Assembly (NCBI GenBank): GCA_029204225.1
Contig: CM055096.1
Coordinates: forward strand, 1,635,908 to 1,699,907
Length of the DNA: 64,000 bases
Source of the DNA: Diphasiastrum complanatum
Lineage: Eukaryota; Streptophyta; Lycopodiopsida; Lycopodiales; Lycopodiaceae
Direction of reading: 5' to 3'
Shown here: positions 11,111 to 22,590 of the stretch, in pieces
Numbering within the stretch: position 1 is the first letter of the stretch
Layout: every line of letters begins with the position of its first letter
Position numbers and translations under genes: made by a program
Notes under the pieces: model-generated
What the model was told of the DNA's origin: nothing
Databases searched by the model: none
The model's input: the letters and a program-made list of their open reading frames with translations, nothing else

Positions 11111-11813
11111 AGGTCATCTATTTTCATAAGTTAAACTGTTTTAAGGGCACCTTCGTCTTTTCAAGGGCACTGCAAAGAATCAAGAGTAATACTGGTATTT
11201 TTGCAAAAAAAAATTTTTTTTGGCAAAAACATGACAATATGACAACTGTTCCTCTGAGAAACCTTCTATTTATAATATTATTCTTCGTCGACCTAGCAGT
11301 AGATAGATCAAATCTCACCTATGCACAGTGAATTGGGCGAAGGTTCTTTTTCTGTATTTTTAGAGTTTTGGTGATTTTTTGGTATTTTTTGATGGTTTTT
11401 ATGATGTTTCTAAAAGTCTGCTGAAAATAATTTTTCGCCCTTCAGACTGAAGGTTCTGTGATCAAAACCAAAGGTGCTTGCAACTCGGCGAACGTTTCTT
11501 GAAAGAGGGCAAAAATTTACTAGCTCTGATGATGATTTTTGCCTCCTTTTGACCAAAATCTGGTAGATTTGACCGATTTTTGTTGTTTTTTCTGATATCT
11601 TAGATTCAAATGGATTTTAAGATTGGTGATCTAAATAGCTTTTCCTATTCTACAATCAGAGTAGATTTCAAACAAGCAAATCCACTCAAAATAGGCAAAA
11701 TCACTCTGAAACTAATCCTAAATGCAGATTTAACACTATTCATGCCACGACAAGATGCCTAATGCAAGCTAACCATCCAACAAACATGCTGCAAACTGAA
11801 AATTTGGCGTAGC
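11111..11813 (-). other. G2 leader (copy A)
   Basis: Non-coding stretch between PBS and the truncated RT. It contains GGGCGAAGGTTCT (about 11336), a divergent CGGCGAACGTTTCT (about 11487) and related motifs, matching those in the 8280-8700 spacer. There is a local A/T homopolymer run at 11204-11220. Confidence 0.65.
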
Positions 11814-11831
11814 TCCCCGGCAACGGCGCCA
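11814..11831 (-). other. G2 primer-binding site, tRNA-Asp type
   Basis: The minus strand reads TGGCGCCGTTGCCGGGGA, complementary to a tRNA-Asp-type 3' end and standard in Athila/Tat elements. It lies 4 nt inside the LTR. Identical in copy B. Confidence 0.9.
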
Positions 11832-11835
11832 AAAT

Positions 11836-12558
11836 TGTAGTGGGTTTCTTTCCTTGCCTATCCTCAACCCAAGATCTAATCAATCTAGCATCGAGGAGAT
11901 GAAATTAGTTTTCACACGTAGATTTGTTCCCATGAGAGCGATAACATAGTTCAGATTTAAGCATGAATGGAAGATTCACATCTAACTCTACCATCCATTA
12001 ATCCTAAGCATTAACACTAGATCCACAATAAAGATAGCTTACTCTTTCTCTCTCTCCCTTTCGCTCTCACAAAAAGTATAATAATATGCAATCCCAATAA
12101 CAATCAGATCCAACAATTAGCAAAACACAATAACAACATGAGAGATGGAGAAAAAGTGATAGAGAGCAAGGACATTCATAAATCCATTTCACAAGAGAAC
12201 CAATCTGCTTTATTGAAATGAAAATATGTACGTGTGTAGAAACTCGAGTTGGTCCCTTTTTATAGTAGAGAGGAGGACCATGGCCTCTGAATCCTATTGG
12301 TCCATTTATGCCTCCCTAACTATTCAAATTTAAAAAAGAGTGAGAACCATCCAAATTGGAGGAAAACCCAACTTTATTCAATAACTTGAAATTTAGGCCT
12401 CGCGACATTAAAAGTCCCACAAAAAGCCTAAAGTCCTTTTATTGACTAATTAATCAAATAACTATGTGATCATCAAGTTGGACTTACACACGTAGGGTGC
12501 CAAATTCCTCTCACTTATGTACTAGAATTAGGGTTGCCTTGGGTTTGCAAACCCTCCA
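11836..12558 (-). repeat. G2 5' LTR (copy A)
   Basis: 723 bp. On the plus strand it begins TGTAGTGGG beside the PBS and ends ACCCTCCA. It contains a TATA box (12264-12255, minus). The right flank is copia C2 gag. Confidence 0.85.
12255..12264 (-). promoter_or_regulatory. TATA box of G2 5' LTR
   Basis: The minus strand reads TATAAAAAGG, about 300 bp from the U3 edge, which leaves about 400 bp for R-U5 before the PBS. It is conserved in all four LTRs of this pair of elements. Confidence 0.55.
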
Positions 12559-12933
12559 TCAAATATCAGACAAAGAGTTATGCGAGTGGAGAGAGAAAAC
12601 TGACAAGGTAGTAGCCTTGCTATCAAATGCTGAAAGATCAGCTGAAAAATCTACAGTGGGATGGGAAAGATCTCACTTCTTTTATAAGGAAGATGAAGGT
12701 TCTATTCCTATCACTACACAATTCTGGAGCAGAAAATGCAGTGTCAGCAGAGAATAGCTCACTTACCTGTTGAGAGGGGAGAAAAGAAGACTTGTGTGAG
12801 ATGCAGACGAGATGGGCACACAGTCGATACGTGCTGGCTCAATCCAAAAATTGAGTGTATCTACTACCACAAGAAGGGTCATGCAGCCATGGATTGTCAT
12901 CTGAATCCAAGGAACAAATCAGCACAGAACAAA
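12559..12933 (+). pseudogene. C2 gag fragment
   Basis: The reading begins HQISDKELCEWREKTDKVVALLSN and continues, after a stop at about 12757 and a frame change, into two zinc knuckles. The first is CVRCRRDGHTVDTC (C-X2-C-X4-H-X4-C, complete). The second is CIYYHKKGHAAMDC, where the second Cys has become Tyr, in both copies. This is the C-terminal, RNA-binding part of copia Gag. The N-terminal part was separated by the G2 insertion. It ends at a TAG just before the protease linker. Confidence 0.75.
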
Positions 12934-14098
12934 TAGGAGAACAATAATAGTTCGTCCTATGTCGAGGAGCTTGAGAGCTCAAAAATGGGGGAAGAGAGAT
13001 CGAACAGAAATTGTTCAACCACCTACATTTGTGCAAATGTGTGTGCAGTGTCAACACCTGACACACAGGAGGTGATCTTAGATTTAGGAGCTACCTCACA
13101 CTTTGTGACATCAAGATGAATTATATCTGATTTTTGAAGTGCTAGTACTAGTACCCTGATTACTCAAGGCAGAAGAAAAGGTAATCTATATCATCTGAAG
13201 GTGTGTCTGTCTGCAAATCAAGTGCTTTAGACTCATGATTATTTGCTAGACACTCTGTGGCACAAGAGACTATTCCACATGAATTCGATGGCACTTTACC
13301 AAACAAGCCATCATGGAGCAATAACAGGGGTCAGCATCTCGAATGCGAACAATTCGACCACATGTGATGCATGTATTAAGGGTAAGATGTCTCGCACTCC
13401 ATTTGTCAAAGACTCCTACAAAACGACTAAGATTTTGGAGTTAGTAAATTTTGACATCTGTGGGCCTTTCAATGTGATCTCAATAGGAGGCTTGAAATAT
13501 TATATAACCTTCATTGATGATTATAGTAAATTTTCCAAAGTGTATTTCATTCAGAATAAGTCAGAAGCATTTGATAAATTCACAGAGTATGTGAATTGGA
13601 CAGAGAGATGCACCGGCAACAAAGTGAAACAGATCAGGACAGATCGAGGTGGTGAATACATCTCGAATCGTTTCACTGACTTCTGCAATGAAGGACTGTA
13701 GCTTACACACTGCAACACAGCAATGTTGTAGAATGAAAGAATAGAACTCTGATGGAAGCTATCAAATGCATGATGGCCTACTCAAAAGCTCCAAGAGTAC
13801 TGTGGGCTGAAGCAGTAGCTACAATTGCATATATTCAAAATAGGACAGGGAAGTCTGGTGTCTCTCACACGACACAACATGAATTATCGTGGGGTAGAAA
13901 GCCTAACTTGTCTCACATCAGAATCTTTGGCTGTGCAGCTTATGCACATATCCCTGATAAGCTTCGAAAGAAACTTGATGTGAAAGCTGAACTGGGATTT
14001 CTGGTAGGATATGACAACAATTCATCATACTACAAAGTCTATATGCTAGACACGAACACTGTGAAGATAGTGAGAGATGTCAGATTTGATGAGAGCTG
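12934..14098 (+). pseudogene. C2 protease and integrase, decayed
   Basis: Protease: VILDLGATSHFV, where the active-site DSG has become DLG; copy B shares it, so protease was lost before the duplication. Integrase: LWHKRLFHMN and CDACIKGK form the HHCC zinc domain; VNFDICGPF carries the first catalytic Asp and RTDRGGEY the second; after stops at about 13701, KAPRVLWAEAVATIAYIQNRT and IRIFGCAAYAHIP follow. The region around the catalytic Glu is damaged (ELTHC-like context replaced by stops near 13700-13745). The order PR-IN-RT confirms copia. No complete product is possible. Confidence 0.85.
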
Positions 14099-15950
14099 AA
14101 CAATGGCCAACAATGATCTTGTCAACTATGAAGTTCTGGAAAGATAGTACTATGATCTGCCACCAGTGACAGAGGGAGCAGAAGACGAACATGAAAATGA
14201 AGATTTTTGAGTCACTTCGCATTCGAGTGATGAATCAGAAGACGAAAGATTCAAGAGACAACCTTCTACTATAGTATTGTAAACCAATATGGTTTCAGAC
14301 CTAGTAGAGCAGACAAAGGCAAAGACATTGTTGTCCCAGGAGGTTCTCCTAAAAGGTTGACAAGACAACATAGAGTGCCAACAAGATACGTGCCAGACAA
14401 CTTAGCTTCCACATCAGTGGATTCAATGGCGAACCACAGACATTTGAGGAGGCAATTGATTGTCTAGAGAAGGACAAATAAATCCAAGCCATGAATGAGG
14501 AGATGGAATCCATGAGGAAGAACCAGGTATGGACATTGCAGCCATCACCAGATAAATGAATGGCTATGAAATACAAATGGGTTTACAAGCTCAAATATGG
14601 ACCAAATGAAGATGTCTTGAAATATAGGGCAATATTGGTAGCAAAGGGAATCTCTCAAAGATATGGTATTGATTATTTTGAGACCTTCTCTCTTGTCTTG
14701 AAACATTCATCCGTACATTTGTTATTTGCATATGTAGCTGCTTATGACCTCAGGATCCACATTGTCGACGAGAAGACAACCTTCTTGCATGGTGAGTTAG
14801 ATGAAGAGGTCTACATGGATCAACCCCCAGGTTATGTCTCGAATTCACTTCCTGATTATGCATGAAAAATGCATAGGAGTATCTATGGTCTGAAGCAGTC
14901 AGCTCAACAATGGTACAAAAAGAAAGATCAAGCCCTGAAATCATTAGGATTCAAGCCACTAATGGTTGATTCCAATGTGTATGTGAGAATTATAGATGGA
15001 AAGATTACCATTGTGGCTATGTATGTGGACGACACTCTGATACTCTGCAAGAGTGAGATGTTGATTGCTAAAGTGAAGACAGACATCTCAAAAAATTTCG
15101 AGATTATAGATATGGGAGAAGCCAGGTATTGCCTTGGCTTGCAAATTGAAAGGGACTATGAGGGAGGTAAATTGTACCTTCATCAGTCCACATACACCCT
15201 GAAAATCCTAGAGGATTTTGGGATGTTGATTTGCAAAGGAGCGAATACTCCAATGCTTGCAGGAACAGTGTTGACGAACAAAAATTGTTCGAGGACTGAA
15301 GCAGAGAGAGAATTAATGCAGCTCACACGTTATAGAAAATCGATAGGATAGCTGATGTACCTTGCAGACAACACATGCTCTGACATTGCCTATGCAGTGT
15401 TCAGGATGAGCTAATTTTGCATGAATCCTGGCTCGACACATTGGAGATTTGCAGAGTGAATTTTGCAATATCTTCAACTAACAAAAGATTATGGTTTGTA
15501 TTATTGTCATGATGCAGATTTTTAGATGTTTTCCTACAGTGATGCTAGTTGGGCATCCCTCAAAGATGACTGTAAAAGTGTCTCAGGAGGGTCCACCATC
15601 GCGTCAGGAGTAGCAATTCTGTGGGTAAGCAAGAAACAGACCATTGTGGCTCAGTCATCCTGCGAAACAGAGTATGTCGCAGCAGCAAAGATGGCCAATG
15701 AGATAATTTGGCTCAAACAGTTCCTGGACAAATTGGACAAAACAAGCAATGAACCTCTGGTTTTGCAGATGGACAACACATCTACAATACATCTGACAAA
15801 AGACCCTGTGTTTCACTTAGAGGACGAAACACATTGTGATCAAGTACCACTTGATCAGGGACCTGATGGGAAAGAAGATGTTGCAGACCACCTTCATTGG
15901 AATGAAAGACATGGTTGTTGACATTTTCACAGAGGCCCTAGACAAAGGTC
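14099..15950 (+). pseudogene. C2 reverse transcriptase and RNase H, decayed
   Basis: RT (about 14560-15351): KYKWVYKLKYGPNEDVLKYR, LVAKGISQRYGIDYFETFS, HIVDEKTTFLHGELDEEVYM, a stop after SLPDYA, SIYGLKQSAQQWYKKK, then the catalytic box MYVDDTLILCK, intact in copy A. RNase H (about 15526-15921): SYSDASWASLKDDCKSVSGG, SKKQTIVAQSSCETEYVAA and QMDNTSTIHLTKDPVFH, covering the Asp, Glu and Asp motifs. Stops at 15351, 15414 and 15459 separate the two; copy B lacks the first two, so those arose after duplication. The end diverges before the polypurine tract at about 15999. Confidence 0.85.
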
Positions 15951-16010
15951 TATTTGAGAGATAGAGGAACAACCTTGGAGTCATCAAGCTATCATGCATT
16001 GAGAGGGAGC

Positions 16011-17300
16011 TGAAGAAACATTTTGTTTCTAATGCCAAAGCTTTGCTAGCTTTCAATTTTGAGCCTTTGACAAGAGGCGACATGACACGGAATCAGTCGT
16101 GCCCCACGAATAGCCAACAAGAAAGTCAGCCAAATCCATGGGATACAAATATTTGATCTAATGTCATGACATCATTAGAAGTATTCTAGGTCGTGGCTAA
16201 TCTGCCACTCTTGTAATTCACGAATTAGTTCTAGATGTTTAATCTTTCCAATCTGTAAGTTACAAGAATGCGACATAAAATTGTTCGCGAACTATATATC
16301 CTTTCTAGTTGATGCATATTAGAGTAAGTCTAATGCTAGTAACCAAGACAAGAAGTCTGAAAACAAAAAATTTAGAATACCAGTCCTGCGTGCGAGACAA
16401 TTTTGCATAGGATTTGTAGATCCACAAGTCCGCTAGTAAGCGAGACTCGAATTCTTGAGAGAATTGTATTTCTCTCATGCCAACGCAGTGCATGGATCTG
16501 CATGCAATGCTTGAAGAATAAAAAAAAATCAATAGATGATTTTGTAACTGTTTGTGCACATTATTAATTTTTATGATTGTATGATCTTGTATGTAAATTT
16601 GTCTGTTACTATTCGTGTGTTTGATTCGCTTGTCCATTCTATTCTGCACTATGGTTTGATCTTGTTGAATGCTACATTAATTTGTTAACGTAGATCAGCA
16701 GTGTCTGACTACTCTCTGAAGGATTGTAGGAGTGATACAGCCGATAGTGACCAGCAATCACATCTGAATCTTGATGAACTAAGCTCGTTCGCGAATCCTT
16801 TCGCTTCATGATTCACTTCATTTCGCTTCGCGATCACTTGGCCACAAGAATAAATCAATTACAGAGCTCACTTAGGTTTTGTTTTGTTTCGTTTCATTTC
16901 ATCTTGTTTCGTCTCGTCTCATCTCGTCTCGTTGCAGAGCTTGATTGATCTTGTCACGAATTATTTTGTTTTGTTTTGTTTTGTTTCGTGATTTGTGTGC
17001 TTCTAGCATGAATCAATGTCAGAGCTTGTCTAAGTTTTTCTTCTCTTCGCTTCGTTTCGTTTTCGTTTACGATTCGTCTCGTTTCGTTTGGTTGTGTTAC
17101 AATGTCTGCTTGATTCAACTCGAACAGAAATAATTCGAGTGTCGCGAAAAGTTTCACGAATCGTTCATGAAAGTTCTATTAGTTTGTCACTAGAGTTTTG
17201 GCTAGAATTCTACATTTTCTTACTGCATTATTTTGCATCAGAATCATTAGATTGAGGATAGATCATAGGTTGATCAAGATTTCACTATTCTATGTGTTGA
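16011..17300 (+). repeat. C2 3' LTR (copy A)
   Basis: It begins TGAAGAAACATTTTG after a polypurine tract TTGAGAGGGAGC (15999-16010). A TATA box TATATAT lies at 16293-16299. From about 16870 to 17095 there is a run of imperfect TTTCG/TTTTG/CTCGT pentamers. The right end is estimated; no clean CA edge or target duplication was found. Confidence 0.6.
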
Positions 17301-17319
17301 TGTTCTAGCGGACCTTATG

Positions 17320-19612
17320 GAAATTAGTGATGATGAAGCAAAGAAAGCGGATCAATAGGAGAAAGTCTGACCCCTCCACTAACCACCACCACCACCACCA
17401 CCGTTTCTACTAACATTGTTTCTCCACTCCCTCCACTTCCACCCTCATTCCCCCCACAACATTTATTCTTTGGATTAGCTTCACTAACCCATACCCTTGA
17501 TCAGTACCCAACCATCACCAATCCCGAAAATATCTCTGAAGTAGCTAAGCACTCAATGATCGGCCTATTTGAAGCAAGCTACCATATGCATTGGTTGGTA
17601 AGCCAACACCAAGTGCTCGATAATAAGGTCCAGTACCAGAGCCAAGAGATCGCACATCAACAAAAGTTGGCCAAAGAAAAAGTAAACGAGGCAGAAGAAA
17701 TAAGATCCGTGATGGCCAGGTAGAAGATCAAATTGGAAGAGGTCCAGCAACAACTGAAGTACCAGATGGCCCAGATCGACCAAGCACGAGATGGATCATC
17801 GGACACAATCATAGTTGATGCTCCTCTGGTTAAGCCCAAGGATATACAGTTCTAGGCCCCACATGCCATAGCCATCCGGATGGAAAAATATGTGTGACTA
17901 ATTTAGAAATGAGAAGCTAAGAAAAAAAACTTTGAAAATGTCATGGCCAAGAAGGAAAAGATCATTCTCGAGTCCTAGAAACAGCTTGAAGAAATGACAA
18001 AGGCCCTGCAGCAAGTCTTGGACAAGGTGAACCAACTATGGGACACGGCGTGCAAGGCCCAAGCGGGTGCTTCTACAAAGAAACCATGGGACGATGATGG
18101 AGATGATGGAGCTGACCATAAGGATGGGCAAACCCGACCATCATATGGTAGCTCAAGATCGGGTGGCCAGAGAATCAAAGTTGCTTTCAGAGATTTTCTC
18201 CTTCCCCCTACTACTTTTAACCCCTCCTCTTATTCTGAATTTAACTTTTCTGAAACATTCATTCCCACTTACCCTGTCTCTTCACTTTTTTCCTCTCCAC
18301 CACCTCCTAGCAGAGTATTGGGCCTATCTAAAGGTCCAGCTGACACATACAAAACCCAACGGGACGAGTTCTTACAATAGCTCCGTTCCCCCTGTGTGGC
18401 GTACAATTTGTTAAACCCATCTCCTCCTAAACCTGTTATCCCTATGCCTCTCTCTCTTGATCACTCCATCCTTGACCCTTCAGAAACTAACACTGACATT
18501 GGTGCTAATGATGACTTCTTGGCAGATCCATTAGAAACTAGAAGATTCTCACCCAAGCAAGATACAGGCACAATTGAGCCATATACAAGTGAGCGGACTA
18601 AGGAAAGCGATACGGGCACTAAGGCCTTAGATGACTATTTGGCAAGGCCACCACAACGACGTAGGGCAGTCTCACCTACTAGGCCAAGGGGAAATGTGAC
18701 AGATACCAAGGAATATGAGAAGTTCGAAAGGAGATACCCTCTCAACATGAGAGGTGGCAGAGAGGAAGTCGATCAAAGCTAGTATTCTACAAGGGCTGAG
18801 ATCATTGCGGCGCTACAACCACAACCTGAGTGGCGAAATAAAGTCCTAAGGGATAGCAAGTGATTGCAAAAATATCTAAGGACACCGGCATGGAAAAAAA
18901 TTGATCCCTTCTACATGCCTCTCAAATGAAGAAACCCCTGGTTTGCAAAGCAACCACGGGTCGAAGTAGTGAACTGGCTGGTGATTCCAAGAATCTCAAA
19001 GAATATCTCCTTGGATAACTTGAGGCAACAACTGTTAGATTTTGGGCACAAGTATAAGACTAACACCGATCTGTGCGTACGAGAAAGCGTCGAGTATTGC
19101 CGATCAATGGCCTTTCTGATGCAGCAAGAATGCTTTTGGGATCGCGGCTTGGATCCAATAAGGATCAATCCCAATGTGGCTCTCCAGTTGGAAGATGACC
19201 ATGAAATGATGGCCCGACTTTACTATAGGGCGGCCTTCATGTCGTCCCGATATGTCACCATAATAGAGGACTGGCAAGAAATGGGCTTCATCGAGAAGAT
19301 ACGTGAATACCTGGGGCTACTACAATACGAAACTAAGCTCCACTTCCAAGTATTTGAAGCCTTAGGAGAAAAAATAAGCGAGCGAAAATAGACGGCAAGA
19401 CGACAAGGAGAGCAGGACTCACAGGAGGTTCTCAAACAGGTGGGGATGCAGAGGCCATTGAGAGATCTCCAATTTTGTGGAATGATTTTTGGGGCCAATA
19501 AGCACCTGGTTTTACGGAAGCGAAAGAAGATCCACGCTTTTCCAAGTGCCAAGCAAAATGACATCATGTGACATGTGTTGCAGTGGTGGGTCCTACAACA
19601 GATTAGGGGTGG
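17320..19612 (+). pseudogene. E3 extra ORF, coiled-coil protein with shared C-terminal domain (copy A)
   Basis: Plus-strand gene-like region, in one dominant frame with several stops. In order: Pro-rich start after an ACC repeat; SMIGLFEASYHMHWLVSQHQ; a heptad-like coiled coil (about 17590-17795) with QSQEIAHQQKLAKEKVNEAE; a second helix near 17985 (QLEEMTKALQQVLDKVNQLW); acidic and Ser/Pro-rich linkers; RRRAVSPTRPRG; then the C-terminal domain (18972-19391) starting NWLVIPRIS and including ARLYYRAAFMSSR. That domain matches the end of the G2 extra ORF over the same 57-residue spacing. It lies just before an LTR with the same polarity, so I infer a post-pol ORF of a gypsy element whose gag-pol is not here. 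Function unknown. In copy B copia-B splits it. Confidence 0.6.
17382..17402. repeat. (ACC)7 microsatellite
   Basis: Seven perfect ACC units at the start of the E3 ORF region; the same count is present at 49953-49973 in copy B. Confidence 0.9.
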
Positions 19613-19623
19613 ATAATACTAGC

Positions 19624-20680
19624 AGATTCTAGAGAATCTCCCAGATGCCGAGCCAAGCTAAAATATAGAGCATCTCTCACCCAAGACCGAGGAGGTCTCA
19701 GAAGGAGGAGAGCAGGAAGAAATTGAGAGCTGAGCATGAGAGCCAAGGATTACTAGATAGGATTACAGGTTATTTCTATGTGAGCTTACATGGTGAATCC
19801 CAGAGAAGGAACGACCATGTAGGAGTTAGTGACATTCCTAGCCAATGTAAATAGATGTAGACCCCTCTTAAATGAAGTAGAGTGAGCCACCTTTTGATGG
19901 TGATCTCTAGTGGAATAGCTATTTCAACTTGTAATTTCTAAACTAGTGGAATTGACACTTAGGCTCCACATGGGCAGCCCTCTTGCTTATTTAAGGTCCC
20001 CCCTCTCTTGTGAGGGAGCTTTTATTGTATTGTCATTTCTCTTGCTTGAATGAAGAAGATCCTCCACGAGTTATTGGCAATTTGAAAGCTCCTTGTTCAT
20101 GGCTATTGTCTTGAGTGAAATTCCTATGAACATGCTTGATTTCTTTGTTGTGGTTGTGGATTAATTAGATTTCCTGTTTTCTTTTTTGCAATGTGGAATG
20201 TAGATGTGGATTAGCTTTCTTGATTCTTGTTTTCTAATTTTCATCATCCAGGTAAAATAAATAGGCTGAGATTGTGATTCAGATCTTGCATATTCACTAA
20301 CAATCCTATTCTTGATTGTTCTTTGGGTATTTCAAGAATCAAGAGAGGTGCATTTCTTGATTCTTGGGATGCTAGTATGTTGTTAGAAAAATAGTTTTCT
20401 GATTCTTGTTTTATTTGTGTAGCTTAATCTTGATGCTATTATGTTCTCTAATTTCTTAGAATAGAGTAGTAGACAGAATCTCAGATTGCTCCTTGTTTTA
20501 GAACGCTAATCTGTTGAGCAAGGATTGGTTACATGGATTGTAAATGCATGTAGTCGGAGTGAACGAACTGTTTCATCCCACTGACAAGCTGTTTATGCAA
20601 GTGATGAATTGATAAATAATCTGCCTAGACACAATTCTAAACAAGAGGACTTAACAAAAAAGAACTGGGTTCTGGAAACG
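19624..20680 (+). repeat. E3-type 3' LTR (copy A), ends approximate
   Basis: About 1 kb non-coding block that follows the E3 ORF and a G-rich tract (GATTAGGGGTGGA, about 19600). It aligns along most of its length with 30990-31985 in M, at clearly lower identity than the A/B copies. TATTTAAG at 19988-19995 is the likely TATA box, conserved in the M relative at 31341. The edges were set by where the similarity to M fades. Confidence 0.55.
19988..19995 (+). promoter_or_regulatory. TATA-like box in E3 LTR
   Basis: CTTGCTTATTTAAG is conserved between this LTR and the diverged LTR in M, in a region where flanking sequence has drifted. Confidence 0.45.
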
Positions 20681-22035
20681 GGCAGAAACATTCGGTTTCC
20701 AAAGCGGAAACCACCTAAGAAGAAGACGTAAAGAAGTAAAGAAAAGAAACAAAAAGAGAAGAGATCCGTGTTCACATATTCTTGTTGAATCTGTGAACAT
20801 CAGTCAATCGCTCACTCTTGTGAGTCATTAGTACATCATTTATGGTCCAAAGTAATGTACTTTGACAACCTTTAGAGCTAAGAATAGAGTTGAAAAATGG
20901 TCCAATATGTAGAGAGGAGAATAACAATACTACTTTAAAGTTCTGGAGTTATAATAGATTTGACCATCCATAAAGCTATCATATAAATATCTTTATCATT
21001 AGACTTCACATGCCTTTGATGCAAATAGTCTAACTCACTTGTAAGGAGACAAGATAGCCCACTATCCTAGTTGACATTATCATTCTATGAACATGGCTCT
21101 AATATGTGAGTTTGTGTATTCACATATAAAGACTAGACATAATGTAAATAAAGTCATGATCACTTGCACTATCCTTTTATAATTTGACACTTTTTGTGCC
21201 TGTCAGAAAAGTTTCATGTTTCACAATAGACATCAATAGGAAAAGGTACATAAGTTATTTCGTTGATTCTTGTGATGCCTCAACAAGCTTATACATACAT
21301 TTGTTAATCATATGATTTTCTCACTTGAAAGCATGATCCTAAAAAAAAATTTAGTGACTTATTTCTAAGGCTAATAATAACTATTCAAACTAATGTGCAC
21401 ACAAGTCTTGCATTTGGCCAAAATAGTTCTCTAACATTGATGATATTCCAAGTTTTTTTATGTGACAAGTCCCACTTGACATTGTCTTTATCCTTAGCAA
21501 TAAGAATAAGACTAATCTTAGAGAAAAATTCTACGTAATAAATCGAAGATTCTCTTGAGCAAGTGCTTCCATCTGACTATGCCTTTTTGAGATAGGTCTT
21601 TTTTGATATAGGCTCTATGTTCTCCCAAGGTTTACTGTTAAGAGTGATGATTTTAAATCACCAGAGATGTTTCAAATAGAAGTTATTATTGCTCCAAGAG
21701 AAGTGATAATAAAAAAGCAAAAGAACTTCGTATATCTCAAAACTTTTAGTATTAACCTTACACTAGGTAGTAACAAATTCACTTAGTAGGTGGTTGTGTA
21801 TTTTATGTTCTGAATATAAGTTTGATGATAAATGTGCATTGAGCAATTTGCTCCAAGTTTGAGAATTGTCTCTAGCAACATAAATTCTTTTGTAGACAAG
21901 AATGAAGGAGGTGGTACCTAGGTGTAAGAGGTCGTAATCTCCCATATGTTTTTGGGAAAATACATACATCGTAGTTGAGTAGATTGCATTTATCATTTCA
22001 AAGTTTTTACATATTTGCACATGCATAGTGGTGAG
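20681..22035. other. Unassigned AT-rich stretch (copy A)
   Basis: About 1.35 kb between the E3 LTR and the G4 LTR. I recognise no domain on either strand. The only longer reading frame (87 codons, minus, 22026-21763) has no family resemblance. The last five bases (GTGAG) would be one target duplication of G4. Confidence 0.5.
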
Positions 22036-22568
22036 TGTAGTGGCCTCGAAGTAATTACCACGTTTTCATTTCCAAGAGAATAGTGCCTTCCCTTGTGACG
22101 TTAGGTTAACTCTAAAATTTTCCTACTCTCCATCCTTAACCCACTCCTAATTAACCACCTATCTAACTACAAGCAAGAATAAAGCAAGGGAGGCCTCTTG
22201 CACCTTCACCTCTCTAAAGCGTAGAAGAAAAGAACAAATACAATTACATAGAAAGCATTAGTAAAATGAAAAGCAGAGAGAGAGATGGGTCATCACATAA
22301 ATCATATACTTTTTCCTTTGTACCTCAAGACCCCTCACATGATTCATGTGAGTCCCCTTCAACTTTATTAACTTAGAACCTTGACTTTAGTCCTCAACCT
22401 TATTTTATTCCAATATAATGTCCAAGTTAATTATTTCTAGAATACAAGTTATACTACTATACTCACTATGCTCATTGGGTTGGGCTTATACACATAGGAA
22501 GCCAATGCCCTCGCACTTATTTAACCTAGATGTATAATTTTTTTATGGTAGGGCCCACAAAGCGTCCA
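22036..22568 (-). repeat. G4 3' LTR (copy A)
   Basis: 533 bp, starting TGTAGTGG like the G2 LTR and ending GCGTCCA. The following ACGGTATTCCCCACC is the complement of a polypurine tract like that of G2. Internal parts align with the G1/G2 LTR at low identity. G4 continues only 24 bp to 22592, resumes after copia-A, and stops at 29076. Confidence 0.75.
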
Positions 22569-22590
22569 ACGGTATTCCCCACCTAAATAG

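Larger units (their letters stand above)
5127..12558 (-). mobile_element. Ty3/gypsy element G2, copy A, internally deleted
   Basis: Minus-strand order from the right: 5' LTR (12558-11836), canonical tRNA-Asp PBS, leader, C-terminal half of reverse transcriptase, RNase H, integrase, a motif-rich spacer, a long extra ORF, polypurine tract and 3' LTR (5961-5127). Gag, protease and the N-terminal half of RT are missing, so it depended on another element for movement or was deleted later. A sense-strand ORF between integrase and 3' LTR is the position of the env-like ORF of Athila-type elements. The right LTR end abuts copia C2 gag, so G2 inserted into C2. Confidence 0.85.
12559..17300 (+). mobile_element. 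Ty1/copia element C2, copy A, decayed and 5' truncated
   Basis: Plus strand: partial gag with zinc knuckles, protease, integrase, RT, RNase H, polypurine tract and 3' LTR; integrase before RT identifies copia. The start of gag and the 5' LTR are missing because the G2 LTR abuts at 12558. Stops and frameshifts throughout, mostly shared with copy B, show that it was dead before the duplication. The right end of the LTR is not sharply defined. Confidence 0.85.
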
